Source of the DNA: Diplonema papillatum
Taxonomy: Eukaryota > Euglenozoa > Diplonemea > Diplonemida > Diplonemidae
Direction of reading: 5' to 3'
Assembly (NCBI GenBank): GCA_030068145.1
Contig: JAPJBO010000964.1
Span: 1 to 64,000, forward strand
Length of the DNA: 64,000 nucleotides
A program made the translations under genes and the position numbers. Position 1 is the stretch's first letter; the number at the start of each line of letters is the position of its first letter. This document shows, in pieces, positions 54,702-64,000 of the stretch. The notes below the pieces were generated by a model. The model saw only the letters and a program-made list of their open reading frames with translations. It was not told the origin of the DNA and did no database searches.

Positions 54702-56339
54702 TGCACCCCCATACCGAGCTCACGTTCGTTGGGTGATCGTCTACAAGTCTGTGCATACAACCACATCGAAGGTCCCAAACCGGGATGTCATTGGGTGGGG
54801 TTGATGGGTTTCGTCTACTTTGTGCTGTATCCTTTCGATAGCGAACTGTAGTAGTTTGGGAGAGCTCTCCGGCGTCAGTTTCTGCGAAAGCGATTCTGTG
54901 TCAGATGCCGCGGGTGTTTTCTTCCCCCTTGTATTGTCTAATGCCGTCGGTACCCGCCGAGCACTCCATCACCACCCACCGCCTGACGAGTGGAAGTCTC
55001 TGCGTCTTGCAAGCCCCTCCAGCGTGTGTTTTCTCTCTCTATTTTCACGAGCCCCCCTACGCTTTCTTGCTTACCTCCCTCGAGGTTTGCAACGCCGTCG
55101 GTCCTGCCGGAGGAATCATGCCCAATTTATTAGAAGGTAGTATCCCTGCTTCCAGTTCCCAGGAGAAGATCCCTCAGCATCAAACCCCTACACCTACGTT
55201 GAGAGGCAAGATTCTATCCAAACGCGATGCGAAGTCTTTCCCCCCTCCCTGTGTTGGGGTATGGCTCCTCTTTTCCGGATCGGCAAGTGTGCGTTCCCTC
55301 CAGACCTCAAAATTCTGCTGCGTGGTGCCCGAACGGGCTTCTTTCGAAAGCAGGCAACTGCTGCATAGAATGGTGTGATCCGGTGGGCTTACTTGGGTGC
55401 ACAACGGGTGTACTCGGGAAGTACTTGTGACGTCGACTTCACGTGCTAAGTGCAAAAATCGCCAGAAATCGCCATTTTGCCCTAGTTGGGGTATACGTGG
55501 GTGTACTTGAGAAGTATACTTGGGAAGGTCCTAGTAAGTTCATGGGAAGTTAAGTTTTCTACTGTGGATCACACCAAGAAGATGTATATGCATACCTACT
55601 ACCCTCATACCACCCGCCTCACAGCCTCAATGGTCAACCGGAGACCCTAAAACACCGAACCTCTAAACCTCATAAACGCTAGAAGAGAGTAGTCGACGCG
55701 ACGACACTCTTTACGACATTCTTACGTTTCGCGCTGCGCCTGCGTGAGGCGCAGCCAAAACCCTCCCACTTTTCGCGAGGAGAAAAACGAAAGAGTTACG
55801 GGCATCCTCCCAAAAAGGCGGCGCCTTCACGTGCTTGCAATCCCCCGAGCTCAGATCGATCCCACGAAGGGTATTGGGGTATCTTGGCAGCGGAGGTCCA
55901 ACCACCACACCTTTCCGTTCAGGTTCTGCCACTAGGCTGACACCATTTGCGCACTTAACCATGGTTAAGAAGACGAATGATAACATAGACACGAATATAG
56001 CTCAAAGCATCTGCAGAATAACACGAAAAGCCTCCAGGCAAACCTCCCGTTTTCACAATTCCGGCAGACAGTCGTGCCACTCAAAAAATAATCGGCAACC
56101 TCAATGTATCTCTGTTGACTGCAGCCCGTGGCAGCTGCCGTCCCTCGCATCTTCTTCCCAGGCCAATCAAAAAGAGAAAAAGCCACCGAATCCAAAATCG
56201 CCGGTAATTCGCGCCGCCCCTCGTGAACCTCATAAGAACCGCGAATATCAGAACACATCAGCATACCGACATCTCCAGTGCCGGGACTCGACCGTCACTT
56301 TCTCCGGCCCCGAGCTGAAGGCCAACTGTAGACACGATA

Positions 56340-56553
56340 GCTGGCAGTCTTTGTACGTGTGCTTTACAAGCGCAACGCACACGCTTTCGCGCCTGTAGCC
56401 ACGATATCCGGCAGTCTTCGTTGCTGTGCTTTACAAGCGCAACGTACACGCGTTCGTTCGCGCACAAGAAGAAATCTTGTTGCCGGAGTTGTTGTTGTGC
56501 TTTACAAGCGCAACATACACGCGTTCGCACACAAGAAGAAACCTTGTTGCCGA
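56340..56553 (+). repeat. three-copy tandem repeat of about 70 bp
   Basis: GTGCTTTACAAGCGCAAC recurs at 56358, 56426 and 56497, followed each time by a TACACGCGTTCG-like block. The last two copies also share CACAAGAAGAAA(T/C)CTTGTTG. Confidence 0.8.
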
Positions 56554-57946
56554 ACATACGCCCGGAGACTCCGCTGCCTCTCCGCCCACCCCCCCGGCGA
56601 GCTTCCAGCGAACTTTCACACCCAAAGAGGGGGAACATCCCTTTCGGGGTTCCCCTTGTATTTTTTTTTCTCCATTAGTACCTTTTTCACAATAAGCAAC
56701 TCACACCCCTGCGTTTTCTTCGCGCGCGCACACGAACTTCGCAACGGACACGATGATTCGGAGTCTGCCGAACGATGGCAGCAGGTGCACAGCCAGCGAT
56801 GCGAAGTGGCTTCTACACATACGAAGCACCGAGTGGTCGCCTGACGATCAAGAAGAGCTAAAGAGGCGACATCACGACACATCACGTGCGAAGAGATGAC
56901 CGCGACGCCGGCGATGCAGATTATCGCCATAGATTCTTTGCATTCTAACCCAACCTATACATACACCGGTACTGGCCGATGGCCGCGGTTAGGATCGTGC
57001 ATGGTGTCACGAAGGAAAGAACACCTCGAATATCCAGCGACCGGCCTGGCGCTTGGTCGAAACTCGGCCACCGGATCGCATCCTAATCGATCCTACTACA
57101 CGAAGAAAGTGCAGCTTTCCAGGAAAGGTAGCCCCGTCACCGCGTGAAGCGTTTCAAGGGCCAATTCTTCCTTCAAAAAGAGACGACTGCATCATCCGGG
57201 GCCTGTGGACATGGTCAACAGGACTTCAGATCTCTGCATCCGGGTTGCGGAATGTTCACGCATTCCCTTTAGGCAATCCTGCTCGTCCGAGCAAGCTCGT
57301 CAGTGGCAGCTTTGAGGCGAGCAATTACACCTTGCCTTGGGACGACTGACCCATGTCGGTGAGAAAACAAGTGCATGCTAATCCATGTGGTTCATGTACT
57401 CACCTCAACCACAAAAACTTGTAGAACGTGGGGGGCCCAAGACTACACTCCTCGAAGGAACGTACTTGATGTCGGTCACAAACAATCCCGGACATGGCTA
57501 GCCACAACCCATAACGAACGTGTGCACCAAATACACAACCCGTAACCATACCATATAGCCCTTTCTTGCTCTAAGAGAACCCATTTAACAACGGTCACAC
57601 GAAGACCTTGAAAGCCCGGAATTTCAAGCGAACTTTAACTCTAAAATACCCAATCCCAAACACCCCCTAAATGCGTTAGGGGGTGTTCACAAGGTTTCAC
57701 AACGGAGTGACACATCAGCCGAAACGAGCGGCACCCTCTCACTTTTCTCAACCCTCTCAACCCCAAGCCTCTACGGTCAACCGGAGACTTTAAAATACCG
57801 ACCTTCTAATCGGGTTCTAGTAATCCACAATTAACGCTAGAATACACCAGAAACATTTTCCCCCCCACCACTACAGTACAACGACCCACCACAAAAAATC
57901 ACCGCCAACACCAGGAACGGGAAGGGGGGTCCCAGGGAGGAGGAGC

Positions 57947-60900
57947 ATGCCTTCAGCGACACGCGTGGTGCTCAGCAGAACGTTCGAAGACGAGCTGCTG
58001 TCCTTCGTTCTGCGCTTCGATGACCCGGAAGAGCAGCGGCAGCGCGCAGGGGACGTGCCGTTTCCGACGCGAGCCAAGGGCAAGCTCAGCGCGCTGCACG
58101 CCAGCTTGACGAAAACCGGCTTCGCCGTCAGCAGCGTCGAGGCGTGCCTGGAGAACCCGACGATCGCCTCGGTCCCCGCAGCCACCGCGTGGCTGTGCAA
58201 GCGCGCCCCCAGGGATCACCTCCCCGCGCTTTGGGTCGACCCCCGGCACAAAGGCCACGCCGCAGGCTCCGCGCCGCAAGCGGCGGTGCCCAGCACGTCG
58301 CCAACCGGCACCGGCGCCGGCGAAGCGAGCGACGCCGCGGCCGGTAGCGCCGAACGGCGCACCCAAGGGGGAGGAGCACCGGCGGCAGAGAAACGCGACG
58401 GTTCGACCGAAGGCACCGAGCAGGCACCCCCGGGGTCCGAAAAGACCCAGGACGGCAGCGCTGCTCCGTCGGGTGGTGATCGCGATCGTGGCCATCACGG
58501 GGGTCCCACCACCGAGCAGGCGCCCGCCAGCGGGCGAGCCGCAGAGTCCGAACAGACCCAGGACGGCGCTTCGTTACCGGGTGGAGGCGGCGGTCGTGAT
58601 CGTGACCATACTCATGATACCGATAGTCCCGGACCTACGACAGCGGGAGGTGACGGCCTTGAACCATCGCCGGTAGCCGTTCAACCCGAGCAGGTGCCCG
58701 CCAGCGGGCGACCCGCAGAGTCCGAACAGACTCAGGACGGCGCCTCGTTACCGGGTGGAGGTGGCGATCGTGATCGTGATCGGGATCATGCTCATGATGA
58801 CGACGGCGGGCCCACGGGAGAAGACGGAGGCGACGGCCTTGAAACATCGCCGGAAGCCCTTCAAGCCGACGCGGCGGCCGCATGCGAGAGTGCTGCGGCG
58901 CCAGAGCCCACCCCCGCCGACGAAGAACAATCCGGCAGCGACGACGGCGGCGACGAAGAAGAGTCAGCCGACGCCCCCGACCACAGCAACAAAAACAGCA
59001 CCGTCAGCCAACCCGCCTCAGAAGCGAAACCAGGCACCGAGGGCGGCGGCAGCGGCGCGAAGGCGAAGGCGCCAGAGCCGGCGCCCCCCGCGAAAAAGCC
59101 CGAAAAGCCGGCCAAGGACAAGAAGGAAGCGAAGGAGAAGAAGGACAAGAAAGACAAAAAGGAGAAGAAGGACAAGAAGGACAAGGACAAGAAGGACAAA
59201 AAAGAGAAGAAGGACAAGGCGCACGATCCGGCGCCCGAAGCGTCCGCGCAAGACGACGATCCGCCACCGCAAGCGCCGGACGACAAGAAGAAGAAGAAGA
59301 AGGCCAACACCAAAGGCCGCAACCCCCTCAAGGCGCAGCACCTGGAGCGCAAGGCCGAGCAAGAGCAGCAGCGCGCCTCCGAAGCGCCCGAGGATCCGAA
59401 GGACAAGCGGCAGCAGCAAATTGCGCAGGAGCTCCGAGCCCTGGGCGGCCGACCCCCCACCGAGCTGCTGAAAGAGTACGCCGCCAAGCGACGGCTGCAG
59501 GTCCAGTGGGAGAGGCAGCGCTCGCAGAAGGAGGACCCGCAGGGCACGGTCCGCATCATGGGCGTTCTCGTCGACCCCACCCAGCGCACGCGCGAAACGC
59601 AGCGCACGGAGTACCACCCGCGCGGGGCCGAAACGTTCCCCAGCTTCAAGCCCGCGATGGAGCACGCCGCCACGTCGATCTTGTACCACATCCTCCACCC
59701 GCAGAACATCCCACTCTACCGCTCGATGCTCCCAGAATTCCGGTATTCACCCCTTTCCGCCGTTCCCCCCCCCCCCCCCCCCCCCCACTTAGAGGCAAGT
59801 AGCGCCTGAACACGAAACTAAGATTTTCCCCCCAAACCCCCTTTCCCAACCTAACGAAGGAAACAATGAAACCAGAAAGTTGTGATAGCACCGGAAGTCC
59901 CCGTCCAAAGGACCCACTGATTGAGCTCTAACTCTGGATTGGTCTGCGTTCACGAGCGAAACCCGAGACGAAGAACGAGGTGCTCACAACACCGCGGTGA
60001 AGAAGAGAAGAGAACAGGGGATTAGTTTCCGTTGCAGATTTAGACCGACGGTCTAAATCTGCAAACCGGACTTGGCCGGGAAAAAAAAAAATGTTCAAAA
60101 AACGGTGTCCAAAGTAAATATAGGCGGGGGGTGTGGTGTTTGTAGCGGAAGGCTGCTGAGCCTCCGCTGCTGAGACCCAGCCGCTGCCGTTCAATTGTGT
60201 TCAGCTTCGGGTCGGCAGGTTGCAGCTGCCACTGTGCTTCATTACCAGATCAAGGTCCTGTTTGCCAGTTGAGTATCCCACACGAGCGAAGAGTTGCCCA
60301 CATATGATAAAGGGGGGCGGAGTTATTTTTGCCCAAATTTTCCGTCGCGCCTTCGGCGCGATGTTGCTAAAAATAACGCTAACAAAGTTGTTGTAAGCAC
60401 GGCGGCGCACACCAAAACTGTGGACCTATTATCATAGGAATCATAGGAAAATAGGTCCCCAGGTCCACCACCCCTTCAGCTGCCTGATGAGACTGTCTGT
60501 TTACGATTTTGACTGTTTTTGGAGCGCGTCCCCATATGGCACCCAACCCCACAGGGAACCCAGAAGCATTCAGAAACCCCCGAAACGCTTGATCCAGACT
60601 GGTGTAGGTTGAAAAAACGCCCGCAAAATGTGTCGCCAAACTGACGGGGTGACCATAATTGACCCTAAAGGACCCATGAAGACCCCTCTTTTGCCGAACG
60701 AAGTTGTGGAGATGTGTCGGCTCCGCCCCAAGACGCCGTACATCGGCGAAAACGGCACCGAAACACCGCCCAAAACCACCCCATAGTAACGGTCTAAATC
60801 TGCAAACCCTGGAAGCCTTCAAACTAATACCCTGTGAAGAGAAGAAAAAAAGAAAAAAAAAAAAAGAAAGGAATCACAAAGAAAAAGGCCGCTCCGGGTC

Positions 60901-63900
60901 CAGGAACGTGACGGTCAACCACAGCTTGCAAGGCTTGAGTCGGAGGCAGCACAGTGCCACAACCCCCGTCCGCGCTGCCCTGTGGCTGACCGTCCCGACG
61001 AGCTTATGTTCAGCGCAAGCGCCAAGCCTCAAGGTGCGCCACGCCTTGATGCTTTAGTTTGAGAAATCGGTAGCCACTTGACCCTGGCTCTGCAGTACCG
61101 CCGAACACGTGAAGCTTGGCTCCCGTGTAGCAGGCTTTCCCTGGTACCTATGGGTAATAAAGAGGACTGGTCCCACAAGGTTTCATACCGTCTTACGCTG
61201 CCTGCGACTCCTTTACCTTCTTCCTTTTTCCCTTTTCTATTTTACAGTTCTTCGAAGAAGACTTGATGCTAGCATCAAACATGCATGAGAGGCAGTGCCC
61301 TGCCTAAACATTATACTAAGATTTTCCCAACCTTCTCCTTGTACCTTGCATCTTATAAGTGTCACGACAGGTTTAGGCAGCCGCTTAACCAGTGCGTGCC
61401 TGCCTGGCACCTGCAATTTACAGCACTCGATGCTTAGGTTCATGTACTCAAAAGAACTCAACGCTTAACAAAATCTGACGCGAGCGGCTTTTTTTTGATC
61501 TACATCTAAATGAAAGGATGTGCCCGAGTCACCCGAAAACCGGGCACTATCACCAACACGCGTGTAAACGCACACCCGAAAGGCGGGCGTGGCACCCGCT
61601 TTGTGAACGCCAGCTTGTAGCTCCAGCTTCTGAGGCTGACTCCAGCACCTTGTATAGCGCAACCAACGCTAGCAATAGCAGTGGTGTGTGGATGAAACAG
61701 GTCAATCGAGTGATATCACACGACTTCAAGTCGGTGCAAGCCCGCAAGAGCTTCTGCCCCATCAGCTTTTAACGGTAGTGAAGTGGACTACCGTGTCTGT
61801 AACGGGTAACGGGGAATTAGGGTTCGATTCCGGGGAGGGAGCCGGAGAAACGGCTACCACATCTAAGGATGGCGGCATGTACGCAAATTGCCCAATAGCA
61901 ACACTGCTGAGGCGGCGAAGAGAAATAGCCTCGACGCGTACTTAGTACGTTAGAAGCACCGTTTCTAGCCACACGTCAACTTTCCGCATAGTAGTTAGTT
62001 CACAAAAACCACTTAAAATTCCTAGTGCTTAATGACTTTATCACGTGGCGGCCCTGGATAACCCCCATCAGGCGACACCACTGTTTTACTGTTAACCACT
62101 TCCGGGCTTTACCACTGTAGGGGTAGTTAATTCAAGAAAGTTCGCGGGTGTCAAGTTCGCGGGTGAGCGGCCAAAGAATGGTCGAAAGCGGTCGCCGTTT
62201 GCTTTATTGGAAAGATCTGGCACAAGTCTTTGAAATGCGTCCTTCATCGGGCAGAAGTCCTGCTCCGAGCTCTGAACGGTTACCCGAGGTTTGCCATGGA
62301 GCCCTCCCCCTTTTCCCCAAATGAATACTCCCCGCGTCCGTCCTTAAGTGGTAACCATACTTCACCTTTCTCGCACGCAGAGCGCTGTGGCTGGATTGGG
62401 CGTCGGTCGACGACGACGAGCGTCAGCGCGCGCTGTGCAGCGACGAAGAAAGGAAGAACACTTTCCTCGACCGCGTCATGGCCCGCGATAGGGAGTTGGT
62501 GAAGCGGGCTACGCATCTCAAGCTTTGGAAGGAGACGCCCGTCGACCCAGAGAAAGCCCTGGCGTTCGAAGTCTTGCGCGTCGACGACGTCATCGAACCG
62601 GAGCCCGAAGACCAATGCGAGGGAGCAGGGCTCCTCGGTAACCAGCCGATGGACATGAACGATGACTCCGCCAGTGAAGCGTCCGTCGAAGACTGGGAGG
62701 ACGAGACCCCCGCGGGGTTCTCGCAGGCGGATCTGGAGGCTCGGCGCGCTTGGTGCGACCGGCTGGCCGCGGGCCCGCCGATGCAGAGCTATTGGGACGA
62801 CCTGCCGATCAGCAGCGTCAAGCGGCAGTTCCTCTACGAGCTGAAGAAGGCGCACTGCGTCGTGGTCAGCAGCGAGACGGGATCCGGGAAGACGACGCAG
62901 ATCCCGCGGTACGTCCTGGAGGAAGCCGTCCTGAAGAAGGGGCTCTCGACGGTCAACATCTACGTCTGCGAGCCCCGCAAGCTGTCAGCGGTGGCGGCCG
63001 CGACCCGCGTCGCCCAGGAGCTCAACATCAAGCTCGACTCCACCTCCATCATCGGCTACCGGTACCGCGGGGCCAAGCACGTGTCGCCGGCGTGCCGCCT
63101 GACGTTCTGCACGACCGGAATCCTCCTCCGCCTCCTCCGCAACGACCCGCTCCTCTCCAACATCACCCACGTCATCGTCGACGAAGTGCATGAGCGCTCG
63201 GTATTTCCTTTTTATCGTACCAGGGAAAGCCTGCTACGCGGGAGCCAATATTCACTTCGGCGGTACAGCAGAGCCACGGGACGGGTCAAGTGGCTACCGA
63301 TTACCCAAACTAAAGCATCATGGCGCACCTTGGGGCTTGGCGCTTGCGCTCAACACAAGCTCGTTGAGAGAGTCAGCCACAGGGCAGAGCGGATTGTAGC
63401 CCTCTGCTGCACTCAAGCTTTGCAAGCTGTGGTTGACCGTCACGTTCCTGTACCCGGAGCGGCCTTTTTCCTTTTTCCTTCCTTCCGTATAACAAACACG
63501 CCAGTCTTAGCAGATTGATCAACCCGTTACGGACGGAGGGGACCGACTAGTTGCATACGGGACTCTCTCTCCCCCACGCATAACCGATCGCGCTACAAGG
63601 ATGAGGCGAGGTTGCGGGCAGACGCTGCAACTAGGAGCAAGGGGCTACTTGGATTAGGTCTTGAGCGAACACGTACCCCACACCGTACACACAGCTTGTC
63701 ACGGACTTTCTGCTGCAGATTCTCAAAGATGTCATGTACGTGCGGCGGGATCTGCGCGTGATTCTGATGAGCGCCACGGTATGCACTCTGCACCTTTCAA
63801 ACACACAGTGTGTTTGCTTCTGTAGTGTGGCAAACCTACTTTTCCGAAAAAAAAGGAGCTCCAGATCGGATGCAGCCATGTGGACTGGCGAAAACGCGCA

Positions 63901-64000
63901 TCTGGTCCTGTTCTCTTACTCGGCTCATTCTATTTCTCTTCGAGACATGCAACGTGCACAAGCCAGCACCAAGATGAAACTGTTCTCCGTTTCAGGTAAC
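57947..64000 (+). CDS. DExH-box (DEVH) RNA helicase, DHX29/DHX57-like, 3' end beyond the window
   Basis: Exons are 57947-59742, 62381-63200, 63695-63778 and 63996-beyond the edge. All junctions keep phase (CG|A gives the Arg in LPEFRALWLDW). Exon 1 holds a UBA-like start (TGFAVSSVEACLENP ... ATAWLCKRAPRDHLPALW), low-complexity Glu/Asp/Gly repeats and a long Lys/Asp tract (about 59110-59225). A dsRBD-like region follows (TELLKEYAAKRRLQVQWERQ ... MEHAATSILYHI), then IPLYRSMLPEFR, typical just before the DHX29-type core. Exon 2 has Walker A ETGSGKTTQIPRYV, CEPRKLSAVAAATRVAQEL, FCTTGILLRLLR and the DEVHERS box. Exon 3 gives TDFLLQILKDV and LMSAT (motif III). The remaining core, HA2 and OB domains lie off the window. 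DHX29 helps 40S subunits scan structured 5' leaders; that role here is inference from domain order. Confidence 0.85.
60881..61147 (-). repeat. dispersed repeat family A, copy 3 (minus)
   Basis: A full unit in reverse: AAAAAGGCCGCTCCGGGTCC at the left and GGCTTTCCCTGGTAC at the right, with all internal blocks present. Confidence 0.85.
61518..61655. repeat. diverged relative of the 129-bp hairpin
   Basis: Shares TGTGCCCGAG, CACCCGAAA, CACCCGCTTT and CTCCAGCTTCTGAGGCTG with 21401-21529 in the same order, but the left arm is lost. It lies directly upstream of the 18S fragment. Confidence 0.6.
61685..61935 (+). pseudogene. 18S (SSU) rRNA fragment inside helicase intron 1
   Basis: The sequence follows the 5' domain of eukaryotic SSU rRNA. 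It runs from a CTTCTGCCCCATCAGCTTTT block through GGACTACCGTGTCTGTAACG, GGTAACGGGGAATTAGGGTT, CGATTCCGGGGAGGGAGCC and GAGAAACGGCTACCACATCT to GCAAATTGCCCAAT and AGAGAAATAGC. Several normally invariant positions differ (GGGGAGGGAGCCGGAG, GGATGGCGGCATGTACGC). It is a degenerate insert of about 190-250 bp, not a working rRNA gene. The left boundary is soft: the match fades upstream of about 61740. The rest of the rRNA gene is absent from the window. Confidence 0.88.
63217..63475 (+). repeat. dispersed repeat family A, copy 4, at the start of helicase intron 2
   Basis: A full unit starting GTACCAGGGAAAGCCTGCTA, only 16 nt after the GTATTT donor at 63201, and ending GGCCTTTTTCC. The helicase frame stays open through much of it, producing a spurious 346-codon ORF. 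Confidence 0.88.

Larger units (their letters stand above)
52291..57946. other. repeat-rich intergenic region
   Basis: It contains the GGGGCGACCGGATACTCCTC segment (52748-52822, also at 39688) and two of the GGTCAACCGGAGAC repeats (52868-52975, 55600-55690), with a third at 57745-57845. It also holds a 12-bp minisatellite (53661-53940), a repeat shared with 9.1 kb (about 54395-54565), a perfect hairpin at 54668-54701 and a three-copy tandem at 56340-56553. No gene is recognised. Confidence 0.5.
59743..62380. other. helicase intron 1, 2.6 kb, rich in inserted sequences
   Basis: Bounded by CCG|GTATTC and CGCACGCAG|A. It contains a poly-C run 25 nt after the donor, family A copy 3 (60881-61147), a relative of the 129-bp hairpin (61518-61655), an 18S rRNA fragment (about 61685-61935) and the two-copy repeat at 62035-62105. 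Confidence 0.75.

Noticed and set aside
63201..63518. Helicase frame continuing past DEVHERS to a stop at 63518
   Set aside because: The extension is a translation of dispersed repeat family A. A GT donor at 63201 and an acceptor at 63694 restore the expected DEVHERS-xx-TDFLL continuity.

Overview
This window is nuclear DNA of a single-celled eukaryote (protist or alga). Genes are interrupted by GT-AG spliceosomal introns whose donors nearly always read GTAT, coding exons are GC-rich, and the long gaps between genes are packed with hairpin elements, minisatellites and dispersed repeats. I cannot place the organism more precisely. An SSU rRNA fragment in the window looks eukaryotic but is degenerate.

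Layout: a possible gene end enters from the left (1-309). Next come a mitochondrial-type glycine cleavage H protein (three exons, 1549-2879) and an unrecognised Ser/Pro-rich ORF (4053-5093). About 8 kb of repeat-rich DNA follows. The ribosome biogenesis factor NOP14 lies at 13160-17221 (three exons, about 880 aa) and an intronless quinolinate synthase with a mitochondrial-like presequence at 19694-21211. A coiled-coil protein gene (25481-27217 plus 30618-31703) appears to carry an intact, intronless, same-strand amino-acid transporter (27747-29123) inside its 3.4 kb intron.

From about 31.7 to 50 kb the DNA is almost purely mobile-element and repeat material. It holds a 5.36 kb composite element with C8-containing inverted ends and TA duplications (33207-38563), with a 2.9 kb foldback element nested in it. 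It also holds a 72-bp minisatellite, a GGCGCG-bounded segment, a decayed hAT transposase, and a complete pogo/Tigger-type transposon (45882-48289). The pogo transposase is intact except for one in-frame TGA, and its 3' flank carries a nested 229-bp MITE. A B-box zinc-finger protein (50202-51590) follows, with a rearranged partial duplication of its own tail. More repeats come next, including a 12-bp minisatellite. The right end is a DExH-box (DEVH) RNA helicase of the DHX29/DHX57 type that runs off the window (57947->64000). Its first intron contains a piece of 18S rRNA and its second intron opens 16 nt before a dispersed repeat.

The genes do not form one pathway. They are housekeeping functions: mitochondrial one-carbon/glycine metabolism, NAD biosynthesis, 40S ribosome assembly, translation-linked helicase and amino-acid transport, set in a repeat-rich landscape. 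The main interest lies in the nested gene, the layered transposons and the foreign sequences lodged in introns.
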